Translations under genes and position numbers: made by a program
The notes under the pieces: generated by a model
Database searches by the model: none
What the model saw: the letters and a program-made list of their open reading frames with translations, nothing else
Told to the model about the DNA's origin: nothing
DNA from: Nostoc sp. T09
GTDB lineage: Bacteria; Cyanobacteriota; Cyanobacteriia; Cyanobacteriales; Nostocaceae
Length of the DNA stretch: 47,636 nucleotides
Assembly (NCBI RefSeq): GCF_002154695.1
Contig: NZ_MTAV01000192.1
Span: forward strand, 1-47,636
Direction of reading: 5' to 3'
Shown: piece after piece, positions 43,095 through 47,636 of the stretch
How the letters are laid out: each line of letters opens with the position of its first letter
How positions within the stretch are numbered: position 1 is the stretch's first letter

Positions 43095-43126
43095 GGTGTG
43101 TACGGGTATCAATCATGGCATGAACT

Positions 43127-45049
43127 TTACTTTGCTGAAGATTGTTTGGGCTTGGGAAAACCTCTTTGAGAATTTAAAAATGGGGGTATAGGACAGTCTA
43201 GAGTCATGGCGATCGCTCTCAGCAAATCTGCCTCTGATGGCGTAACTTTATTATCTAGTAAAACAGTGTGAGCGCAGGCATCAACCAGAGCTTGCTTAAG
43301 TTTAGGACTAGCAAGGCGGAGGCGCTCAATACTTTTCTTAATATCAGTAAAGTTACAAGCAACAGGTGCATCTGGTTTTTCTTGCTGTCCGGCTCCCGGA
43401 AGGCGAAAAATACCAGAACGAAATGCATAGGCGATTTCATCCGGTTGAGATTGTCCCACTCGTGCTAGTGCTGACAGTACTAATATGCAATCTGACCAAA
43501 TCTGTTCTATAGAAGTAAATTCTACTGTTGTAGTTGATGTGGGATTGATACAAGGCTGGAGTCGATACCACAGTACTAACTGCAATACAAAATCCCACAG
43601 AGATAAACTTCCTCTAGCTGTCACTAAACCTTGAACACATTTGCACAACCTTTGGCATTCTTTAGCAGAAGTTTGCCGTAATGCGGGTATTGTCAAATCC
43701 ACAAGTGGTAAGCGCAAGCTGGGATCTAGTTGGCTAACTTCGCTACTAAATTCTAGTGTTTTCTCTACCAACTCAGCAGGTTGCACTTGGCTTAACCAAG
43801 CGATTTGGCGTTGTTGTACTTCGGGATTTTCTGTATCTATAGCTAAGGCAAAAGCGATCGCTGTTGCACTTTGCTGTTCTCTTACTCCCAAGCGTAGAGT
43901 TTCTGGTAACTGCGCCAATAATGCTTGAGCATGGGCAAAATGCTCTGGTGCAACGCTTCCCACCTGATTGACTACCTGTTCTGGTGTGACTGTTGTAGTA
44001 TTTCCACCACCAGCAAAACCCATTGCTAATCCATCCTGGGAATGCGGTTGATGGCGCATAGGAGATGGCATTGCAGCTAAATCACGCGCATTCAAACCCC
44101 CAACACGGCGGATACGTTCTGCAAGCGGTGGGTGAGTAGCAAACATATCTTCCCAAAAGGAAGGTTTGAGAGCATTGCCAAAGAACATATGACTGGCGGC
44201 TTCTGCACCTGGCGTAATCAAGCGTGAATCCATCTGTTGGAGTTTTTGCAGTACTCCAGTCATACCATCAGGGTTGCGAGTGAATTGTACCGCCGAGGCA
44301 TCAGCCAGAAATTCCCTTTGACGAGAGACAGCGGCTTTAATTAGGCGACCGCAGAGTAATCCGATACCGCCAATCGCCATCAGCGCCAAACCAAACGCCC
44401 ACAAAGGCAAACCCTTATCTTCGGAGCTACTGCGAACGCGCCAACGCCACAGCAATTCCCCGGCTAAGTAAATAAACAAAATTCCGTGTAGCAGTCCCAT
44501 CAAACGCAAATTCAGCCGCATATCTCCATTGAGAATGTGACTGAATTCATGACCGATTACTCCTTGTAATTCATCCCGACTTAGGTGTTGCAAACTTCCA
44601 CGGGTAACACCAATTACGGCATCGTTAGGTGAAAACCCAGCAGCAAAGGCATTAATACCTTGTTCTGATTCTAGGAGATAGACTTCGGGCACAGAAATAC
44701 CAGAAGCGATCGCCATTTCCTCGACAATATTTAACAGTTGTCGCCCTTGTTCATCTGCCATTTCGGGTAGTAGGAGTCGTCCCCCCAACTCCTGAGCAAT
44801 GATACTGCCTCCCTGCCGCAGATATAAGATTTTATATACACTGCCAAAAGCGATCGCAATAATGGTGACACCAGCTACAGAGAGAAATAATCCTGAATGC
44901 CACCAAATCCGGGGAGCCATGCGAAACAGAAATAACGCGGCAATATAAATCGCCACAACCATAACTGCGATCGACAGCGCAAATAACCCGATTAACTGTT
45001 GTGTGTTTTGGCGTGCTTTATCCTGATGTTCAAAGAAATTCATAGACAC
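43127..45049 (-). CDS. M48 family (HtpX/Ste24-like) membrane metallopeptidase
   Basis: A 640-residue zinc peptidase. Two N-terminal membrane helices (about 22-45 and 53-73) are followed by the M48 domain with the zinc motif VIGHEFSHILNGD (HEFSH), third ligand in REFLADASAVQF, and two more membrane segments around LLGLLHGILFIYLAG and LALMAIGGIGLLCG. The C-terminal 300 residues form a helical domain found in cyanobacterial and other bacterial members, beginning after MGFAGGGN. It probably degrades damaged membrane proteins, with the active site in the cytoplasm. The lemA gene ends directly before it (stop and ATG adjacent), a known LemA-M48 pairing. A terminator follows at 43094. Confidence 0.88.
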   Translation of the reverse strand: MSMNFFEHQDKARQNTQQLIGLFALSIAVMVVAIYIAALFLFRMAPRIWWHSGLFLSVAGVTIIAIAFGSVYKILYLRQGGSIIAQELGGRLLLPEMADEQGRQLLNIVEEMAIASGISVPEVYLLESEQGINAFAAGFSPNDAVIGVTRGSLQHLSRDELQGVIGHEFSHILNGDMRLNLRLMGLLHGILFIYLAGELLWRWRVRSSSEDKGLPLWAFGLALMAIGGIGLLCGRLIKAAVSRQREFLADASAVQFTRNPDGMTGVLQKLQQMDSRLITPGAEAASHMFFGNALKPSFWEDMFATHPPLAERIRRVGGLNARDLAAMPSPMRHQPHSQDGLAMGFAGGGNTTTVTPEQVVNQVGSVAPEHFAHAQALLAQLPETLRLGVREQQSATAIAFALAIDTENPEVQQRQIAWLSQVQPAELVEKTLEFSSEVSQLDPSLRLPLVDLTIPALRQTSAKECQRLCKCVQGLVTARGSLSLWDFVLQLVLWYRLQPCINPTSTTTVEFTSIEQIWSDCILVLSALARVGQSQPDEIAYAFRSGIFRLPGAGQQEKPDAPVACNFTDIKKSIERLRLASPKLKQALVDACAHTVLLDNKVTPSEADLLRAIAMTLDCPIPPFLNSQRGFPKPKQSSAK

Positions 45050-45640
45050 CTAAAAAGACACGCGGGGAGCAGTTTTCATTTCTGGTGTGGCTTCTTGCAG
45101 CAACTCGGCATTAGTAAAGTTAAAAGTGCGTGCTACTAAGTTGCTGGGGAACGATTCGCCTTTGGTGTTGTAGAGTGTCACAGCATCATTAAAAGCCTGA
45201 CGTGCAAAAGCAATCCGGTTTTCTGTAGAAGATAGTTCCTCCATCACCTGACTCATCGAGCGATCGGCTTTCAGTTCAGGGTAAGCTTCCGAAAGTACCA
45301 TCATGCGACTTAACGCACCCGTCAGCGCCGCTTCTGCATTACCCAACTGCTGCATCGCTTGCGGATCGCCAGGATTTTGTACAGCGCGACTACTAGCATT
45401 AACCGCAGAATTCCGGGCTGCAATTACTGCTTCGAGGGTTTCCCGTTCATGTTTCATGTAACCTTTAGCAGTTTCCACCAAATTGGGAATTAAGTCATAG
45501 CGACGCTGTAATTGCACATCAATTTGGGAGTAAGCATTCTTGTAGCGATTGCGATACTTGACTAAATCGTTGTAGCTACTAATGATAATGACAACTACAG
45601 TGGCAATTACAACAACCAAAAATATTAAAAGCCCGATCAT
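45050..45640 (-). CDS. lemA: LemA family membrane protein
   Basis: A 196-residue protein. The first 24 residues (MIGLLIFLVVVIATVVVIII) form one membrane helix; the rest is a helical bundle with IDVQLQRRYDLIPNLVETAKGYMKHERETLEAVIAARN, the signature of LemA. The C-terminal EAYPELKADRSMSQVMEELSSTENRIAFARQAFNDAV is also typical. LemA proteins often sit beside M48 peptidases, as here, and may present or regulate substrates. The start is chosen at MIGLL to match the family; the frame extends to a TTG at 45715 without a good ribosome binding site. The stop lies immediately before the M48 start. Confidence 0.88.
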   Translation of the reverse strand: MIGLLIFLVVVIATVVVIIISSYNDLVKYRNRYKNAYSQIDVQLQRRYDLIPNLVETAKGYMKHERETLEAVIAARNSAVNASSRAVQNPGDPQAMQQLGNAEAALTGALSRMMVLSEAYPELKADRSMSQVMEELSSTENRIAFARQAFNDAVTLYNTKGESFPSNLVARTFNFTNAELLQEATPEMKTAPRVSF

Positions 45641-46035
45641 ATTCTTAAAGTTCCAAAAACTTGCGAATTGAGAAATGCAACACCCTGACAGGAAAATTGC
45701 CATTAAGCAAAGCAAGTATGGTACTTGTTTGCATTACCCATCAAAGTAGCCGTTATATCCAGCGAAATTGTCATGGATATACACAAGAGTCTACTTTCCG
45801 CAAGTTTGCTTCGTCGCCTGTAAAATTAGTTACGAAAAATTACTTAGATTAATGTTGTTTATGAAACGGTTTACAGTGCGATCGCCTTCTTCATAACTTC
45901 AGTATTAAGCTCTAATGGACGAAATTGAATTTTTCTTTGTGTCTTCGTGCCTTAGTGGTTCATTAATCAAGATTTATTTTCACGAATCAAATAGAATTGC
46001 TATGGCAAGAATACTTCAACTCACACATGGGTCAA
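45641..46035. other. intergenic region upstream of lemA
   Basis: No convincing gene was seen. It contains a HIP1-like GCGATCGCC near 45888 and a dispersed repeat around 45935-45965 (TTGTGTCTTCGTGCCTTAG). It should hold the promoter of the lemA operon. Confidence 0.45.
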
Positions 46036-46629
46036 CTACTGCCGAATTCCTTTGATAAACTCTGCTCTAGCTTCAATAATTGAAGGCATTAAAACACAAC
46101 GTACTAATAAATTGATATCTAATTCTGTTAGTAAAGTACTTTGAGTAATTTGTTCATAGTTATCATTATTTAATCCATATAAAGATAATTGATTATTTTC
46201 CCAAAACCAAACCTCAGTAATTTTAAATCTCTTGTATTTTTCTAGTTTATCTATACTGCCACTGGTAATATTAACTTCAATAGCTAAGTCAGGATGCTCT
46301 TTCTTCTCACCAATATAGTAAGATTCATCAGGTTCAAAGGAAGCACTCTTTTCTTTTGCTCGACGGGTGGCACTACCTACAGCGATAAATTTTATACCTA
46401 TTTCAAAAAAATATGCTTCTAGTAATATAGCTACAACACTTTTAATAATCTCATGCTTTTCACTATGAGTTCTAAACTCTATACATCCGTCAAGATAAGT
46501 TATCCGCAAACCTGGCGCATCTGCTGTTAAAGCTTCAATCTTCTCAAATTCTTCCCAAGTGTAATTGCCAGGTAACAGAAACCGCTGTTCTTGCAAGGTA
46601 GTAATTTGATCTAGGATTTGTGGAGTCAT
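46036..46629 (-). CDS. Uma2 family (DUF820) nuclease-like protein
   Basis: A 197-residue Uma2 protein without the charged tail seen in the copy at 10371. It has the N-terminal YTWEEFEKIEALTADAPGLRITYLDGCIEF strand-helix, EPDESYYIG, then HPDLAIEVNITSGSIDKLEKYKR, which supply the acidic residues and Lys of a PD-(D/E)xK site, and EVWFWENNQLSLYGL. The family is very common in cyanobacteria and its role is unknown; nuclease activity is inferred from fold. It is a single gene with no recognised partner. Confidence 0.85.
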   Translation of the reverse strand: MTPQILDQITTLQEQRFLLPGNYTWEEFEKIEALTADAPGLRITYLDGCIEFRTHSEKHEIIKSVVAILLEAYFFEIGIKFIAVGSATRRAKEKSASFEPDESYYIGEKKEHPDLAIEVNITSGSIDKLEKYKRFKITEVWFWENNQLSLYGLNNDNYEQITQSTLLTELDINLLVRCVLMPSIIEARAEFIKGIRQ

Positions 46630-46734
46630 AGCTTATTGGTCTTATCTATAGATTGCTAAACTTTGTTGCAACGAGAAGATAACTCTTAAAGGCTACTTTT
46701 ATCTTTTTAAACCTCGTCCATTTAGAAACCTGGA

Positions 46735-46789
46735 GTAGTGTGGGCATCTTGCCCGCTACTACCAGCAGGGAGCAAGATGCTCCCACTAC
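46735..46789. repeat. palindromic dispersed repeat (GCATCTTGC type)
   Basis: The left arm GTAGTGTGGGCATCTTGC and right arm GCAAGATGCTCCCACTAC pair with two mismatches over 18 bp. The loop is C/A-rich. It sits alone in the 272-bp gap between the Uma2 gene and the next gene. Confidence 0.78.
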
Positions 46790-46901
46790 TTTTAAAACTA
46801 TGGTTCTCAAAATAGATGTGGTTTATTTCATACAGAAATAATATTTTATGATTGATTACTTATCACAAGTATAACGCTGCTCACAGGATATAATACGCAA
46901 G

Positions 46902-47294
46902 TTAATACCTCTGAATCAGAGTGAATAGATAAAACCCAGCGACAGTAAAGATAAAGATAACAGTAGCAGAATATACTATTACATCTTTTAAAAGAAATGA
47001 TATCCAATCTTTTCTAAGTTCTTGTTTAAACTTTAGTTCTCGTAACTTACGCTCAAGTTCTGCATCTTCTTTTGAAGGTAAACTCACATAACGACTGGCA
47101 TATATATCATCAATAATTTCTTCCGTATTGTCTTTATCTTCCCAAGTATCAACATTAGCTACAAAACGGTCTAATGTATTATTAGTTTGATTTGATACAA
47201 TCGCTAAATTATCTTTTTTAAATTTACCTATTTCTTTTTTGATCGCTTTTTTGACTGTTTTCGCTATTAAAGCTTCTAATTTTTTTTCTGCCAT
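46902..47294 (-). CDS. tail-anchored coiled-coil protein of unknown function
   Basis: A 130-residue protein. The N terminus is Lys-rich and helical (MAEKKLEALIAKTVKKAIKK), the middle is polar, then KEDAELERKLRELKFKQELRK forms a charged coiled coil. One membrane helix (VIVYSATVIFIFTVAGFYLF) ends the chain, leaving a short tail. This suggests a membrane-tethered oligomer facing the cytoplasm. No family was recognised. Only a weak A/T-rich ribosome binding region precedes the ATG. Confidence 0.62.
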   Translation of the reverse strand: MAEKKLEALIAKTVKKAIKKEIGKFKKDNLAIVSNQTNNTLDRFVANVDTWEDKDNTEEIIDDIYASRYVSLPSKEDAELERKLRELKFKQELRKDWISFLLKDVIVYSATVIFIFTVAGFYLFTLIQRY

Positions 47295-47404
47295 GTGTTG
47301 TTAAAAGATTTTCTTGCATAGCCTTTCAGCTTAGATTTTACTAGAACTGAATGCTGAAGAAATGAAGTTACAGCTACCAGAAGCAAATTTAATTACTCAC
47401 ATAC

Positions 47405-47636
47405 TTAGGTTGCGAATTTCGGAAAATTGCAGTGCGACTCTCCATAAGGTCTATTGCGTCTATCATCCAAATCCATAATTGCCATTTCGGAGACTACATT
47501 TGCCGTTTCGGAGACTACACTTGCTATTTCGGACACTACATTTGCTATTTCAGAGACTACAATTGCCGTTTCAGAGACTACATTTGCCGTTTCGGACACT
47601 ACATTTGCCGTTTCGGACACTACATTTGCCGTTTCG
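47405..47636 (-). CDS. partial heptad-repeat open frame at the window edge
   Basis: A minus-strand open frame that enters from beyond the window. It reads about seven heptapeptides of the form SETANVV, SETAIVV and SEIANVV, then a unique tail MAIMDLDDRRNRPYG ending FPKFAT. An ATG-like start is not resolved because the frame continues past the edge. Both strands are open in the repeat part, so coding is not proven. Third-position changes in the Val and Ser codons (GTA/GTG/GTC, TCC/TCT) argue mildly for this frame. Confidence 0.35.
   Translation of the reverse strand, partial: ETANVVSETANVVSETANVVSETAIVVSEIANVVSEIASVVSETANVVSEMAIMDLDDRRNRPYGESHCNFPKFAT
47477..47636. repeat. 21-bp tandem repeat array, second locus (edge-truncated)
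   Basis: About 7.5 units of 21 bp are visible, minus-strand form GAAACGGCAAATGTAGTGTC plus one base. They share the GCAAATGTAGT core with the array at 26324-26659. The array runs off the right edge, so its full length is unknown. Confidence 0.88.

Larger units (their letters stand above)
42736..43126. other. intergenic region between the LemA/M48 operon and the small gene
   Basis: No gene was seen; the open frames here on the minus strand cross the palindromes. It contains a dispersed palindrome (42976-43010), the terminator of the M48 gene (43067-43094) and presumably the promoter of the mltA operon near 42740-42800. Confidence 0.5.

Overview
The window looks like a chromosomal segment of a filamentous, probably heterocyst-forming cyanobacterium (Nostocales, Nostoc/Anabaena-like). 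The reasons are frequent HIP1 octamers (GCGATCGC), heptanucleotide STRR repeats, many dispersed palindromes of the kind common in these genomes, a ChlH-type chelatase subunit, a helical carotenoid protein-like gene, and a CRISPR repeat ending in ATTGAAAC. No rRNA or tRNA gene was seen. The window mixes housekeeping and accessory genes rather than forming one island.

Layout. 1-4 kb: a two-gene signalling operon on the minus strand, a CBS-PAS-GAF-PAS histidine kinase followed 14 bp later by a receiver-histidine kinase. 4.9-8.2 kb: glcE and glcF (glycolate dehydrogenase) and a DoxX-like membrane protein. 8.3-11.2 kb: a GPH sugar:cation symporter, a Gpt-like phosphoribosyltransferase and a Uma2 nuclease-like protein. 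11.3-12.4 kb: an orphan CRISPR array (13 repeats, 12 spacers) with no cas genes in the window. 12.7-20.4 kb: an AEC transporter, a membrane-anchored M15 carboxypeptidase, a DUF1772 membrane protein, two small exported proteins, a LURP-one-like protein and two peptidoglycan hydrolases without signal peptides. 20.9-26.3 kb: an SGNH hydrolase and a ChlH/BchH-type chelatase subunit that carries two dispersed repeats in frame.

26.3-30.7 kb is a repeat-rich stretch. It holds a 21-bp tandem repeat array, an IS630-type transposase remnant abutting a short GIY-YIG-like gene, an HCP-like gene, a host-attachment family protein, a 37-residue membrane protein, a broken lipoprotein gene and a DUF433/DUF5615 toxin-antitoxin pair. 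30.7-39.9 kb: divergent pbpC and a giant alpha-2-macroglobulin-like lipoprotein gene lacking the thioester motif. A HicBA cassette lies between the end of that gene and a second copy of its last ~180 bp. 40.2-47.6 kb: a conserved cyanobacterial protein, mltA with a small upstream partner, a LemA-M48 peptidase operon with a clear terminator, a second Uma2 protein, a tail-anchored coiled-coil protein and, at the right edge, a second 21-bp tandem repeat array of the same family as the one at 26.3 kb.

Several genes concern the cell envelope (M15, amidase, PBP1C, macroglobulin, MltA), but they are scattered and only some share transcription units. The most unusual signals are the two related 21-bp heptad-coding arrays, the HicBA cassette bracketed by a duplicated gene end, the in-frame repeats inside the chelatase gene and the thioester-less macroglobulin beside pbpC.
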